DNA of 64,000 bases from Variovorax boronicumulans (GCF_030812215.1 NZ_JAUSSG010000001.1:124001-188000), one strand, 5' to 3'; positions 8,090 through 19,325 are shown, counted from the first letter of the stretch. Numbers and translations are program-made. Notes: generated by a model from the letters alone, not told the origin.

Positions 8090-9045
8090 TCGACTCCTCC
8101 TTCTTTCCGGCTGGCACCGCGCTCGCGCACGAATGCCACGAAGCGTGCGAGCGCCGGGTTGTTCGCACCCTCGGGCCAGACCAGGCTGGTCTCGCACACC
8201 GGGAGCGCGGGAGCGCTGCGGCGCCGGGCGGCCGGAGCGAATTCTGCGGCACGGCGGTAAACCACCCCAGCGCGCCGGAACTGCGTGACGCTCTCCGGCA
8301 CCCACGCCACGCCGATGTCTCCGGAAACGAGGTTGACGATGGTCTGCATCTGGATCGCCTCCTGCGCGAGCTGCGGCACGCGGCCCGCCACGTGGTAGAG
8401 CCCGAAGATCGCGTCGTGCAGCGAAGGCACGATGCGGCGCGGAAAGATCACCAGCGGCTCGGCCAGCACGTCGGCCAGCAGCAGCTTCTCCGTGCGGGCC
8501 AGCGCATGCCGGGCCGGCAGCGCGAGCACCAGCGGCTCCTCGGACACGGCCAGCCGCGTGAGCCCCGGCGGCGCCGCACCGGGCGAATGCAGCATCAGCC
8601 CGGCATCGATCTCGCCGCGCGCGAAGGCTTCGAGCTGCACGTCGCCGGTGGCCTCGACCAGTTCGAGCGCCACCTCGGGGCACAGCACGCGGAATTCGCG
8701 CACCCAGGCCGGCAGTTGCTCGAAACCGACCGTCGAGACGAAGGCGATGCGCACGCGCCCCACCTGCCCCGCCGCCGCGGCGCGCGCGCGGGCCGGCAGC
8801 GCCTGTGCGCGCGCCAGCAGCTCGCGCACATCGGGCAGCAGCGCCTCGCCGGCGGGCGTGAGTGCCACGCGTCTTCGGGTGCGGTCGAACAGCACGACGC
8901 CCAGCGTCTTCTCGAGCTGGGCGATGGCCTGCGTCACCGGCGGCTGGGTCATGTGCAGGCGCAGGGCGGCGCGGCCGAAGTGCAGCTCTTCCGCCACGGC
9001 GACGAACTGGCGCCAGGCCCGCAGGTCGATCAATGCTTCATTCAT
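8086..9045 (-). CDS. LysR-family transcriptional regulator, divergent from ilvD
   Basis: A 319-residue LysR regulator. The helix-turn-helix lies in residues about 8-68 (WRQFVAVAEELHFGRAALRL, then TQPPVTQAIAQLE), of the type found in the CatR/BenM-like branch, followed by a two-lobed effector domain. It is divergent from ilvD with 100 bp between starts, and two dyads sit in that gap, one of them overlapping its own start codon. It may regulate itself, ilvD and the coupled secreted-protein gene. The inducer is unknown. Confidence 0.9.
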   Translation of the reverse strand: MNEALIDLRAWRQFVAVAEELHFGRAALRLHMTQPPVTQAIAQLEKTLGVVLFDRTRRRVALTPAGEALLPDVRELLARAQALPARARAAAAGQVGRVRIAFVSTVGFEQLPAWVREFRVLCPEVALELVEATGDVQLEAFARGEIDAGLMLHSPGAAPPGLTRLAVSEEPLVLALPARHALARTEKLLLADVLAEPLVIFPRRIVPSLHDAIFGLYHVAGRVPQLAQEAIQMQTIVNLVSGDIGVAWVPESVTQFRRAGVVYRRAAEFAPAARRRSAPALPVCETSLVWPEGANNPALARFVAFVRERGASRKEGGVE

Positions 9046-9058
9046 ATGCTGAGCATAT
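9044..9058. promoter_or_regulatory. Dyad overlapping the LysR start codon
   Basis: Perfect inverted repeat ATATGC-TGA-GCATAT at 9044-9058. It includes the first bases of the LysR start codon (9043-9045), so binding there, or a hairpin in the mRNA, could block expression of the regulator. Function is inferred. Confidence 0.35.
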
Positions 9059-9077
9059 CAATGCGGGTATGAAATTG

Positions 9078-9091
9078 GATTGGAACCAATC
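9078..9091. promoter_or_regulatory. Candidate LysR box upstream of ilvD
   Basis: Perfect inverted repeat GATTGG-AA-CCAATC at 9078-9091 in the 100-bp gap between the LysR gene and ilvD. It contains the T-N11-A pattern typical of LysR boxes and lies 55-68 bp upstream of the ilvD ATG. Binding by the divergent LysR protein is inferred. Confidence 0.45.
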
Positions 9092-9145
9092 AATCAGAAG
9101 TCCGATACTTGGCGTCCCCGATCTCCCCACGATAGAAGAGACACC

Positions 9146-10840
9146 ATGGACACCAAGCCAATCCAGATCAACCGCCGCAGCGCCAACATCGTCGAAGGCA
9201 AGAGCCGCGCCCCCAACCGCTCGATGTTCTACGCCATGGGCTACGAAGAGAGCGACTTCAAGAAGCCGATGGTCGGCGTCGCCAACGGCCACAGCACCAT
9301 CACCCCCTGCAACTCGGGCCTGCAGAAGCTGGCCGACGCGGCCATCGCGGGCATCGAGGAAGCCGGCGGCAACGCGCAGGTGTTCGGCACGCCCACCATC
9401 TCCGACGGCATGGCCATGGGCACCGAGGGCATGAAGTACTCGCTCGTGAGCCGCGAGGTGATTTCCGACTGCATCGAGACCTGCGTCGGCGGCCAGTGGA
9501 TGGACGGCGTGCTGGTGGTCGGCGGCTGCGACAAGAACATGCCCGGCGGCCTCATGGGCATGCTGCGCGCCAACGTGCCGGCCATCTACGTCTACGGCGG
9601 CACGATCCTCCCCGGCCGCTACAAGGGGCAAGACCTGAACATCGTGAGCGTGTTCGAAGCCGTGGGCCAGAACGCCGCCGGCAACATGAGCGACGAAGAC
9701 CTGCACGAGATCGAGAAGCGCGCCATTCCCGGCACGGGCTCCTGCGGCGGCATGTACACGGCCAACACGATGTCGAGTGCATTCGAGGCGCTGGGCATCT
9801 CGCTGCCCTACTCGTCGACCATGGCGAACCCGCACGACGAGAAGGCCAACTCGGCCAAGGAATCGGCCAAGGTGCTGATCGAGGCGATCAAGAAAGACCT
9901 GAAGCCGCGCGACATCGTGACCAAGAAGGCCATCGAGAACGCCGTGGCCGTGATCATGGCCACGGGCGGCTCGACCAACGCGGTGCTGCACTTCCTGGCG
10001 ATCGCGCACACGGCCGGCGTCGAATGGTCGATCGACGACTTCGAGCGCATCCGCAAGAAGGTGCCGGTGATCTGCGACCTGAAGCCCTCGGGCAAGTACC
10101 TCGCGGTCGACCTGCACAAGGCCGGCGGCATTCCGCAGGTCATGAAGGTGCTGCTGAACGCGGGCCTGCTGCACGGCGACTGCATCACCATCAGCGGCCA
10201 GACGATTGCCGAAGTGCTCAAGGACGTGCCCGACGTGCCGCGCGCCGACCAGGACGTGATCCGCCCGATCGACAAGCCGATGTACGACGAAGGCCACCTG
10301 GCCATCCTGAAGGGCAACCTGTCGCCCGAAGGCGCGGTCGCCAAGATCACGGGCCTGAAGAACCCGGTCATCACCGGCCCGGCGCGCGTGTTCGACGACG
10401 AACAGTCGGCGCTCAAGGCCATCCTGGACGGCAAGATCAAGGCCGGTGACGTGATGGTGCTGCGCTACCTCGGCCCCAAGGGCGGACCGGGCATGCCGGA
10501 AATGCTCGCGCCCACGGGCGCGCTGATCGGTGCGGGCCTGGGCGAAAGCGTCGGCCTGATCACCGACGGCCGCTTCTCGGGCGGCACCTGGGGCATGGTG
10601 GTCGGCCACGTGGCGCCCGAAGCGGCGGCCGGCGGCACGATCGCGTTCGTGAACGAAGGCGACTCGATCACCATCGACGCGCACAAGCTGCAGCTCGAAC
10701 TCCACGTGCCCGAAGCCGAGCTGGCCAAGCGCCGCGAAGGCTGGAAGGCGCCTGCTCCGCGCTACACGCGCGGCGTGCAGGCCAAGTTCGCGTTCAACGC
10801 ATCGAGCGCGAGCTCGGGCGCTGTGCTCGACAAGTTCTGA
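9146..10840 (+). CDS. ilvD: Dihydroxy-acid dehydratase
   Basis: A 564-residue IlvD, dehydrating dihydroxy-isovalerate and dihydroxy-methylvalerate in valine, leucine and isoleucine synthesis. The start at 9146 has AGAAGAG upstream and gives [12 protein letters not shown]. Three Cys that ligand the iron-sulfur cluster are in [15 protein letters not shown] and GSCGGMYT, the pattern of [2Fe-2S] IlvD/EDD proteins. The C-terminal substrate region with GRFSGG is present. Length matches the shorter, oxygen-tolerant type rather than the longer E. coli form. It stands alone, divergent from a LysR regulator and convergent with the SUKH gene after only 10 bp. Confidence 0.96.
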   Translation: MDTKPIQINRRSANIVEGKSRAPNRSMFYAMGYEESDFKKPMVGVANGHSTITPCNSGLQKLADAAIAGIEEAGGNAQVFGTPTISDGMAMGTEGMKYSLVSREVISDCIETCVGGQWMDGVLVVGGCDKNMPGGLMGMLRANVPAIYVYGGTILPGRYKGQDLNIVSVFEAVGQNAAGNMSDEDLHEIEKRAIPGTGSCGGMYTANTMSSAFEALGISLPYSSTMANPHDEKANSAKESAKVLIEAIKKDLKPRDIVTKKAIENAVAVIMATGGSTNAVLHFLAIAHTAGVEWSIDDFERIRKKVPVICDLKPSGKYLAVDLHKAGGIPQVMKVLLNAGLLHGDCITISGQTIAEVLKDVPDVPRADQDVIRPIDKPMYDEGHLAILKGNLSPEGAVAKITGLKNPVITGPARVFDDEQSALKAILDGKIKAGDVMVLRYLGPKGGPGMPEMLAPTGALIGAGLGESVGLITDGRFSGGTWGMVVGHVAPEAAAGGTIAFVNEGDSITIDAHKLQLELHVPEAELAKRREGWKAPAPRYTRGVQAKFAFNASSASSGAVLDKF

Positions 10841-10850
10841 GCCTCGGCAT

Positions 10851-12539
10851 TCAGGCCGTGGCAGCCGGCGGCTGCCACGGTTTCGCCACGTCCTCGTAGC
10901 CGAGGGATTTCGGGCGCAGGCGCCGCAGCAATCCGTCGAAGCCTTCGAAGCACAGCAGCTCGCGCGGCGGACCGCGGTCCAGGTCGTCCACGACCAGCAC
11001 GGCCGGGTCGTCCGCGGTGCGGCCGCGATAGTCGAGCATGACCACCCTGCCGTGGTCGGCCTCCAGCACCACGAGCTGTTGCGGCTCCTCGAAGCTCGCC
11101 TTCCATGGCGTTTCACCGGGCGGGAACACGATGCGGTCCGACAGCTCGGCGAGGCTCGCGAGGTGCTCCATCGGCATCAGGTAGCGCAGGGCCTCGGTGT
11201 AAGGCTGTTCCTCGCTGTCGGCGATGTCGACCCAGCGGCACGAGACGCCGCCACCGTTCTTCACGCGCCACAGCGCCACGAGCGCGCTCGGCAGCCGCAC
11301 GCCCAGCCGCGCCTCGGTCTGCGCAATCAGCGCGTCGTCGGCCAGCAGCTGCGGTTCCGAACCGTCCTTGCGCTGCACCGCATTGAGATAGAAGAAATGG
11401 GGCTGCGCCTCGCCCCAGAACATCGGCGTGCGCAGCGCCTCGGGCGCGTCGCCGAGCGGTGGGCCGAGATCGCGCGCGACGGTTCGCGCCCCGCCGCGAT
11501 GCGGGCGCTCGCGGCGCAGCGCCGCGAAGAAATCGTCGAAGTTCTCGAAGGCGACGTCGACCGGCTCCACGCCAGGCTGCTTGCCGAAGTCCACGATCAG
11601 CACCCGCGCCTGCGGCCCGCGCGTGTAGTCGAGCAGGGTCATGTCGCCATAACGGGCCTGCAGCACGACCAGCTTGTCAGCGCCGGCCGGCACGTCCTCG
11701 GGTTCATGCGTGAAGTCTTCGTAGTGTTCGGCCACTGTGCGCAGCTTGTCCAGCGCCGCGAGGCTCGAATAGTCGATGGAGAAAGCGCCGCGCCAGTCGT
11801 CGTAGAAGGGACCGGCATCGGCCTTCAGCGGCACGTACAGCCAGCCCACGTAGCCGCCGTTCATCCGGCCATACAACTGGCGCAGCGTATCGGGGAGGCG
11901 GAAACCCAGCCTCGCCTCGGTGGCCGCGATCATTTCCTCGCTCGCCGCGAACGGCGGCTTCTCGACCGTCGTGCCGCGCTGCGCGAGCGCTTCCCGCGCG
12001 GCGTTGGTTCGCCAGTAGGCGGGAGAGGCGAAGAAGTTGTCGGGGCGCAACGGCGCCGGGTCGATGTCGAGTTCGGGTTCGCCATCGGGCGATGAGGCGG
12101 CGGCCGGCGCTTCGTGCGCCGCGGACGGTGCCGCGACCTCCAGCCGGATGATCACTGCGCTCACGACGACCGCCACCACGAACAGTGTCGCGGCCCACCG
12201 GAAGTCGGCACCAGAGAGCGCGGCGATCGGCGCGGCGGGTGCCAGCAGCATGCTCAGGCCCAGCCCCAGCAGATAGAACACGCCCGCCACCACTGCCTGG
12301 ATCGGCAGCGTCACGAGCACCGACAGCGCGATCCGCCGTACCCCGCCAAGCCGCCATGCCTGCACCCCGGCGGTCCACTTGCCTAGCGCATAGAGCACGG
12401 TGAAGAGCGGGGTCGCCAGCAGCACGATCCATGGCGACCGATGCAGCCAGCCGGCCGCGCCCATGGCCAGCACGATCAGCAGGCCCATGGCGATCCGCAG
12501 GACGGGCGCGAGCCCTTTCGATGAAATGCGCTTGGACAT
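10851..12539 (-). CDS. Membrane protein with two SUKH (SMI1/KNR4) domains
   Basis: A 562-residue protein. Residues about 10-145 hold four or so hydrophobic helices, then a Pro/Ala-rich linker, then two cytoplasmic SUKH-like units. Each unit opens alike: EEMIAATEARLGFRLPDTLR (about residues 202-221) and DDALIAQTEARLGVRLPSAL (about 410-429). Each later has VLEA or VLQARYGD followed by LDY and a V-V/I-D strand. The two look like an internal duplication. SUKH domains occur in immunity proteins of polymorphic-toxin systems and in housekeeping proteins. No toxin gene is adjacent, and two membrane-anchored SUKH domains are unlike a typical immunity protein. The start at 12539 has AGAGGGGAG upstream. 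Function is unknown. Confidence 0.75.
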   Translation of the reverse strand: MSKRISSKGLAPVLRIAMGLLIVLAMGAAGWLHRSPWIVLLATPLFTVLYALGKWTAGVQAWRLGGVRRIALSVLVTLPIQAVVAGVFYLLGLGLSMLLAPAAPIAALSGADFRWAATLFVVAVVVSAVIIRLEVAAPSAAHEAPAAASSPDGEPELDIDPAPLRPDNFFASPAYWRTNAAREALAQRGTTVEKPPFAASEEMIAATEARLGFRLPDTLRQLYGRMNGGYVGWLYVPLKADAGPFYDDWRGAFSIDYSSLAALDKLRTVAEHYEDFTHEPEDVPAGADKLVVLQARYGDMTLLDYTRGPQARVLIVDFGKQPGVEPVDVAFENFDDFFAALRRERPHRGGARTVARDLGPPLGDAPEALRTPMFWGEAQPHFFYLNAVQRKDGSEPQLLADDALIAQTEARLGVRLPSALVALWRVKNGGGVSCRWVDIADSEEQPYTEALRYLMPMEHLASLAELSDRIVFPPGETPWKASFEEPQQLVVLEADHGRVVMLDYRGRTADDPAVLVVDDLDRGPPRELLCFEGFDGLLRRLRPKSLGYEDVAKPWQPPAATA

Positions 12540-12612
12540 CGTCGATCTCCCCTCTCTTGAACGGCCGCGGTGCATGCGGCGCGCTGTGGGGAGTTTCACA
12601 CACGGGCCCGGG

Positions 12613-13437
12613 TCAGCCCATCAACCACGCGCCACTGCCGAAGGCGATGAACCCCAGTCCGACGATGCCCAGGATGCTGCGGGACTCGAAGGGCATGGCT
12701 GGTGGAAAGCTCTGCACCACGAAGTGAAGCAGCGCGCCGGTGCCGATGGTCATGAACCCGGCGCCGAGGCCTTTCAGGAAGTTCTCGCCGGGGTAGAGAA
12801 AGCACACGGCGAAGCCCGCGAGGAACACCACGTTGGCCAGCACCGTGCCACGCGTGCGCCATCGCTTTTGCGAGGGCGTGGCCTCGGGTTCCTTCTTCCA
12901 TGCATTGGATGCAGGGCGCCCTTCCTTGATCGCCATGCCGGTGAAGAACAGGCCGAACATCGTCGGAAAACCGCCGAAGAGGCCGAGCCCCCAGACGATG
13001 CCCCACATGTTCTGGAAATCGGCCACCAGGGCCTGCGCCGGATCGGCCGGCTTGTAGCGCACGTCGACCGGGTCGCCCGGTTCCTTGTCGGAAAGCCCGC
13101 CACCGAGCCCCTTCACGCGGCGCGCCTGCCCATCGGATGCGGTGTATTCGACGACGGGGGCACGGGTGACCGTCGTTCGGCCCTTGTCGTCCTTGCTGCG
13201 CTCTTCCACGAATTCGAGCAGCCGCCCCTGCAAGAGGACCGTGTCGGCAATCGATTGATACCGCTGCCAGCCGACCGTCACGGCGCCGTAGAGGCCCGCG
13301 CAGCCGATCAGCAGCGCCCCGACGCCGACACCCCAGAAGAACTTCTTGCGCCAGCCCACGAGCGCGCCGATGGCCGGCCCCACGAAGAGGGAGAGCCCGA
13401 AGACGAGCAGTGCGTGGGTGGCGGCTTCGTCATCCAT
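12613..13437 (-). CDS. DUF3592-like membrane protein
   Basis: A 274-residue protein with N-terminal transmembrane helices (about residues 8-30 and 36-56), then a soluble beta-rich segment from about 60 to 140 with GRLLEFVEERSKDDKGRTTV and a GDPVDVRYKPADPAQAL motif. Two or more C-terminal helices follow. This layout, with a membrane-flanked extracytoplasmic domain and the V-x-V-x-Y-x-P ending, matches the DUF3592 family, whose role is not known. It lies 73 nt downstream of no gene on its own strand except the small Trp-rich protein (45 nt gap), so the two may be cotranscribed with the SUKH gene further on. Confidence 0.72.
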   Translation of the reverse strand: MDDEAATHALLVFGLSLFVGPAIGALVGWRKKFFWGVGVGALLIGCAGLYGAVTVGWQRYQSIADTVLLQGRLLEFVEERSKDDKGRTTVTRAPVVEYTASDGQARRVKGLGGGLSDKEPGDPVDVRYKPADPAQALVADFQNMWGIVWGLGLFGGFPTMFGLFFTGMAIKEGRPASNAWKKEPEATPSQKRWRTRGTVLANVVFLAGFAVCFLYPGENFLKGLGAGFMTIGTGALLHFVVQSFPPAMPFESRSILGIVGLGFIAFGSGAWLMG

Positions 13438-13495
13438 GGCGCGCTTTCTTTCGAAATGCGGCGCGGGACGGTGGTGCCGGGGAGCGGCTAGGCGC

Positions 13496-13750
13496 TCAGC
13501 GGCGCGGGCGCTGGCCGTTGCTGGTCGGCAGGCCCATGTTGGACTTCTGGCGATCGATGCGCGCTTGCTTGCGGCGGTTTTCGCGCTCGATCACCTTGCG
13601 CTTGGTGTAGCCCGACGAATCGGCCCAGGCCCACCACGCGACGGCCAGTGCGAACGGCGACAGCACAATCCACCAACTCCAGCCGGCGACCATGCCGACT
13701 TCGAAATACTTGAGGGCCAGGCTCAGCAGGCCCAACAGCAGAAACCACAT
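13496..13750 (-). CDS. Small Trp-rich membrane protein (TIGR04438-like)
   Basis: An 84-residue protein with two hydrophobic segments (MWFLLLGLLSLALKYFEVG and a W-rich WSWWIVLSPFALAVAWWAW), then a highly basic tail with KRKVIERENRRKQARIDRQK. Six or more Trp in 84 residues and the SSGYTKRK turn match the small Trp-rich family found in Burkholderiales, named from memory. Function is unknown; a single-pass or hairpin inner-membrane protein with a basic cytoplasmic tail is the reasonable model. It is divergent from the cytochrome c gene with 109 bp between. Confidence 0.75.
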   Translation of the reverse strand: MWFLLLGLLSLALKYFEVGMVAGWSWWIVLSPFALAVAWWAWADSSGYTKRKVIERENRRKQARIDRQKSNMGLPTSNGQRPRR

Positions 13751-13859
13751 CGCGAATCCCTCCGGGTTGTTGTCAACGCATCCGGACGCCGGCGGGCGGC
13801 GCTACCTACAATCGCGTTGGCATCGAATGTAACCCAGCCCTTACGAAATAAATCCCCCC

Positions 13860-14174
13860 ATGAAAAGAGTTCTGTTCGCCGCAGCCCTGGGCCTTGGCCT
13901 TGGCCTCGCGGCGCCCGCCTTTGCCGACCTGGCCCTGGCCACGTCGAAGAACTGCATGAGCTGCCACGCGGTCGACCGCAAGGTGCTCGGCCCGTCTTTC
14001 AAGGACGTGGCCACGAAATACAAGGACGACAAGGGCGCCGTTGACGCCCTCGCCACCAAGATCGTGAAGGGTGGCTCCGGCGTGTGGGGACCGGTGCCGA
14101 TGCCAGCGAACAACCAGGTCAGCGAAGCCGACGCGAAGAAGCTGGCAGCTTGGATTCTTGCAACGCCGCGCTGA
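13860..14174 (+). CDS. Periplasmic class I cytochrome c (c551/c552 type)
   Basis: A 104-residue cytochrome c with a Sec signal ending at FAD (residues 1-23). The heme site is CMSCH (Cys32, Cys35, His36), and the distal ligand is Met81 in GPVPMPAN, a hallmark of the c8/c551 family. It would carry electrons in the periplasm, for instance to a terminal oxidase or peroxidase. It is monocistronic, with a TACAAT-like -10 at 13807-13812 but no clear -35 or strong ribosome site. The convergent LapA-like gene begins its stop only 6 bp away. Confidence 0.93.
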   Translation: MKRVLFAAALGLGLGLAAPAFADLALATSKNCMSCHAVDRKVLGPSFKDVATKYKDDKGAVDALATKIVKGGSGVWGPVPMPANNQVSEADAKKLAAWILATPR

Positions 14175-14180
14175 AGCGGC

Positions 14181-14687
14181 TCAACCCTGAGGATTGATGT
14201 CGGCCGGAACCACCACCGGCCGGCGCTCGATGCGGTCCTCGAGCTGGCCGATGTGCGCGGCCAATGTGTTGTCGGTCTGCTCGGAGCGCACCCGCACCGC
14301 CGTCTCGAGTTGGTCGATGCGCGCCACCAGGGCCGCATGCCGGTCGGCGTTGTGCGCCATGTGCTTGTTCTCCTGCGCCTCGAGGAAATTGCGCAGCTCG
14401 GTGAAGCGCGAGGCCTCGGCCTTGTCGGCGAGGTCGCGCTGGACCTGCATTTCCTTCGTGTGGCGCTTGGTGTCCAGCAACACCGAGCTGTGCAGGTACA
14501 GCACGTAGACCAGGAAGAAGGCGGCCAGCACGACCGTGAGGCCCAGCATGATCAGCCCCAGCGGCGCCGAGACGGTCATGAAGCCCAGCCACACATCGGT
14601 GGGGGCCGACAGCGTCCCCCAGTTCAATGCGGCGAGCGCTGCGATCAGCAGCACGATGACGAACAGGAAAGCGGATCTCACGCCCAT
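14181..14687 (-). CDS. LapA-like membrane protein with C-terminal coiled coil
   Basis: A 168-residue protein with two N-terminal transmembrane helices (residues about 5-25 and 42-66), the layout of LapA/DUF1049 lipopolysaccharide-assembly proteins, followed by about 95 residues of charged helix (from KRHTKEMQVQRDLADKAEAS on) likely to form a coiled coil. In E. coli LapA works with LapB to tune LPS synthesis; no lapB is nearby, so that role is only possible. A strong AGAGGAGG ribosome site precedes the ATG. It lies between cytochrome c (convergent) and acs (same strand, upstream terminus 130 bp away). Confidence 0.65.
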   Translation of the reverse strand: MGVRSAFLFVIVLLIAALAALNWGTLSAPTDVWLGFMTVSAPLGLIMLGLTVVLAAFFLVYVLYLHSSVLLDTKRHTKEMQVQRDLADKAEASRFTELRNFLEAQENKHMAHNADRHAALVARIDQLETAVRVRSEQTDNTLAAHIGQLEDRIERRPVVVPADINPQG

Positions 14688-14816
14688 GGGGGGCCTCCTC
14701 TGAAAAGATCGAACACAACAACCGGCGCCGCACGCGTCGAGGCGCGCGGCAACGGGTTGGTTTTACCTCAGGCAAAGGGCCCGTCCGGCGCTGCCGGACG
14801 GAGAGACGGCCACGTC

Positions 14817-16814
<1,998 letters not shown>

Positions 16815-16961
16815 TCTCTTTGTCTCCAGGGTGGATGCGGCCGTAATGTCGACGGGCGCACTTACGGGTCACTGACGCGTCCGATGTTAGTTCGCAGGGT
16901 TATCACGAGTGCGTCACGGGGGCACCCCTAAAATCGCCGGTCGTCCACAAACCCCCACCCG

Positions 16962-17594
16962 ATGTCCGCTCCCGATCCTTTCGACCCCCTGAACCCGCCC
17001 GCCGCCCGTACCTATCCGATGGGCCCGTTGCCCCGGCTGATCTTTGCGAGCCGCTGGCTGCAACTGCCGCTGTACCTGGGCCTGATCGTGGCGCAGGCGG
17101 TGTACGTGGTGCACTTCCTGGTCGAGTTGCTGCACCTGGTCGAGGCCGCGTTCGGCAGCCAGACCGCGCTGCAGGCCCTCATCACCAGCATCGGCTACAA
17201 GACCACCGCGCCGGTCGGCACGCTCAACGAGACGGTGATCATGCTGGTGGTGCTGGCGCTGATCGACGTGGTGATGATCTCCAACCTGCTGATCATGGTG
17301 ATCGTGGGCGGCTACGAGACCTTCGTGAGCCGCATGAACCTGGAAGGCCACCGCGATCAGCCCGAGTGGCTGAGCCACGTGAACGCCTCGGTGCTCAAGG
17401 TGAAACTGGCCACTGCCATCATCGGCATCAGCTCGATCCACCTCTTGAAGACCTTCATCAACGCGGACAACTACACCGACCGCGTGCTGATTGCGCAGAC
17501 GGTGATCCACATCGCCTTCCTGTTCTCGGCCATGGCGATTGCCTACACCGACAAGCTGATGAACCAGGCGGCGGCCGCCGGCACCCGCCACTGA
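16962..17594 (+). CDS. YqhA/UPF0114 family inner-membrane protein
   Basis: A 210-residue protein with about four transmembrane helices (residues roughly 32-60, 88-115, 140-160 and 175-195). The conserved core with [21 protein letters not shown] and [11 protein letters not shown] (about residues 86-126) is diagnostic of the UPF0114/YqhA family, whose function is unknown. The stretch [21 protein letters not shown] follows. The N-terminus is Pro-rich and specific to this lineage. It is divergent from acs and ends 30 bp before the convergent LysR gene. Confidence 0.85.
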   Translation: MSAPDPFDPLNPPAARTYPMGPLPRLIFASRWLQLPLYLGLIVAQAVYVVHFLVELLHLVEAAFGSQTALQALITSIGYKTTAPVGTLNETVIMLVVLALIDVVMISNLLIMVIVGGYETFVSRMNLEGHRDQPEWLSHVNASVLKVKLATAIIGISSIHLLKTFINADNYTDRVLIAQTVIHIAFLFSAMAIAYTDKLMNQAAAAGTRH

Positions 17595-17624
17595 TCGAGC
17601 GGGATCGCGCCACCCTGCCTCGCC

Positions 17625-18542
17625 TCAGCGGGGCGGCGGCAGGTCCCACGACGGCACTTCGGTGAAGCGCCTGGCCAGGAAGTCGAGCATCGTGCGCAGC
17701 GTGGCCGGCATGTGCTTGCGCGAGGTGTACACCGCGTACATGCCGACGACCTGCGGTTCGCAATCATCGAAGAGCGGCACCAGTTCACCGGACTGCACCA
17801 GCTCCGCCGTCAGGTAGGTCGGCAACATCGCGATGCCCGCCCCCGCCCGCGCAAGGCACATCAGGCTCGCGGCATCGTTGGCCGAGACGTTGCCGTTCAC
17901 CGCTACCGACAGCGGCTCCCCATCCGACTTGCGGGTGAAATTCCAGAGGCTGTGGCCGAAGTACGAATGCGTGAGGCAGTTGCGCTGGGCCAGTTCGTCC
18001 ACGCGCAGCGGCTTGCCGTGCTCTTTCAGGTAGGCAGGCGAGGCACAGACCACCGAGCGGCAGGTGGTGAGCCGGCGCGCAATCAGGTTGGGATCGATCT
18101 CCGCCGCCGTGCGAATCGCCAGGTCGATGCGCTCGTCCACCAGGTTCACGGTCCGGTCCAGCAGCACCAGGTCGACCGCCACGCCCGGATAGAGCCGCAC
18201 GTAGTCCGCGATGGCATCGGCCAACTGCGCCTGCGCGAACGAGGTGCCGGTCGTGATGCGCAACTGGCCCTGCGGCGCCTCGGCCGGATGCCGCACCGCG
18301 GCCTGCATGTCGCCCGCGAGTTCGAGCACCTGGCGGCAGCGCGGCAGCAGTTCCTCGCCGGCAGCGGTGAGGCTCAGGCGGCGCGTGGTGCGATGCAGCA
18401 ACCGTGCGCCGGTCCATTGTTCGAGTTCGGCCACGTAGCGCGTGACCACCGGGCGGGACATGTCGAGCTTCTCGGCCGCAGCCGACAGGCTGCCCGAATC
18501 CACCACGCTCACGAACACCCGCATTGCGTTCAATCGGTCCAT
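17625..18542 (-). CDS. LysR-family transcriptional regulator
   Basis: A 305-residue LysR regulator of the DmlR/CrgA-like type. The start at 18542 gives MDRLNAMRVFVSVVDSGSLS, the normal family opening; the frame extends 36 codons further without a ribosome site. The helix-turn-helix lies in residues about 1-60 and the effector domain after 90. It is divergent from the NAD(P)-binding protein gene at 18653, the likely target, with a 110-bp AT-richer gap between them. Confidence 0.9.
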   Translation of the reverse strand: MDRLNAMRVFVSVVDSGSLSAAAEKLDMSRPVVTRYVAELEQWTGARLLHRTTRRLSLTAAGEELLPRCRQVLELAGDMQAAVRHPAEAPQGQLRITTGTSFAQAQLADAIADYVRLYPGVAVDLVLLDRTVNLVDERIDLAIRTAAEIDPNLIARRLTTCRSVVCASPAYLKEHGKPLRVDELAQRNCLTHSYFGHSLWNFTRKSDGEPLSVAVNGNVSANDAASLMCLARAGAGIAMLPTYLTAELVQSGELVPLFDDCEPQVVGMYAVYTSRKHMPATLRTMLDFLARRFTEVPSWDLPPPR

Positions 18543-18652
18543 TTGAACGATTTTAGGAATAAAGAAGCGCGGATTTCGAGGTATTTCTTTCGAAACCAGA
18601 AACCTAAGATGAGGTTCATCCCATCCACTTCCGACATTTTCTGGAGTCATTC

Positions 18653-19270
18653 ATGAGCCACATCGCCATCATCGGCGCCACCGGACGCGCCGGCGGCCGC
18701 CTTCTCGAAGAAGCGCTTCGCCGCGGCCACACCGTGACCGCCATCGCACGCAAGGCCAGCGAAAAGCTGTCGGGCCGCGCCAATGTGAAGGCCGTGGACG
18801 TTGACGCACTCGACGCCCCCGCGCTCGAAAAAGCCCTGGCCGGCCACGACGCCGTGTTCAGCGCCGCGCACTTCGCCACCGTGCCGCCCGCTGCCATCAT
18901 CGAGCCGGTCAAGCGCGCGGGCGTCAAGCGCCTGCTGGTGGTCGGCGGCGCCGGCAGCCTTTTCGCGGCGCCGGGCCTCAAGGTCATCGAGACGCCGAAC
19001 TTCCCCGATGCGTACCGCGCCGAAGCCACCGCCGGCGGCGTGTTCCTCGATGCGCTGCGCAGCGAGAAGGAACTCGACTGGACCTTCCTGTCGCCCTCCG
19101 CCGAATTCGTCGAAGGCGAGCGCACCGGCAAGTTCCGCCTCGGCAAGGACGACCTGCTCGTGAGCGCCGAGGGCCGCAGCTGGATCACGTTCGAGGACTA
19201 CGCGATCGCGTTCATCGACGAGCTCGAAAAGCCGGCGCATTCCCGCCAGCGCTACACCATCGGCTACTGA
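18653..19270 (+). CDS. NAD(P)-binding (NmrA/SDR-a type) oxidoreductase
   Basis: A 205-residue Rossmann-fold protein with the nucleotide motif IGATGRAGGRL (residues 7-17), followed by the Arg/Lys expected for NADP preference (ARKAS, about 32-36). It looks like the atypical short SDR group that includes NmrA-like and BVR-B/YwnB-like proteins: there is no classical YxxxK catalytic pair, so redox sensing or flavin/quinone reduction is possible. Ribosome site TGGAG precedes the start. It is divergent from a LysR regulator and ends 13 bp before a strong terminator. Confidence 0.85.
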   Translation: MSHIAIIGATGRAGGRLLEEALRRGHTVTAIARKASEKLSGRANVKAVDVDALDAPALEKALAGHDAVFSAAHFATVPPAAIIEPVKRAGVKRLLVVGGAGSLFAAPGLKVIETPNFPDAYRAEATAGGVFLDALRSEKELDWTFLSPSAEFVEGERTGKFRLGKDDLLVSAEGRSWITFEDYAIAFIDELEKPAHSRQRYTIGY

Positions 19271-19282
19271 TCGGCCTGCAAT

Positions 19283-19310
19283 AAAAAAGGACCCTCGCGG
19301 GTCCTTTTTT
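19283..19310. terminator. Bidirectional intrinsic terminator
   Basis: A perfect 12-bp stem AAAAAAGGACCC / GGGTCCTTTTTT around the four-base loop TCGC. It has U-runs in both directions, so it can end both the NAD(P)-binding gene from the left and fumC from the right. It is one of the cleanest terminators in the window. Confidence 0.95.
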
Positions 19311-19325
19311 CACGGGCGGGTCGGA

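Noticed and set aside
10851..12539. SUKH protein as the immunity half of a toxin system
   Set aside because: No polymorphic toxin, Rhs, CDI or type VI effector gene is adjacent, and the protein is membrane-bound with two units. I keep it only as an unknown.
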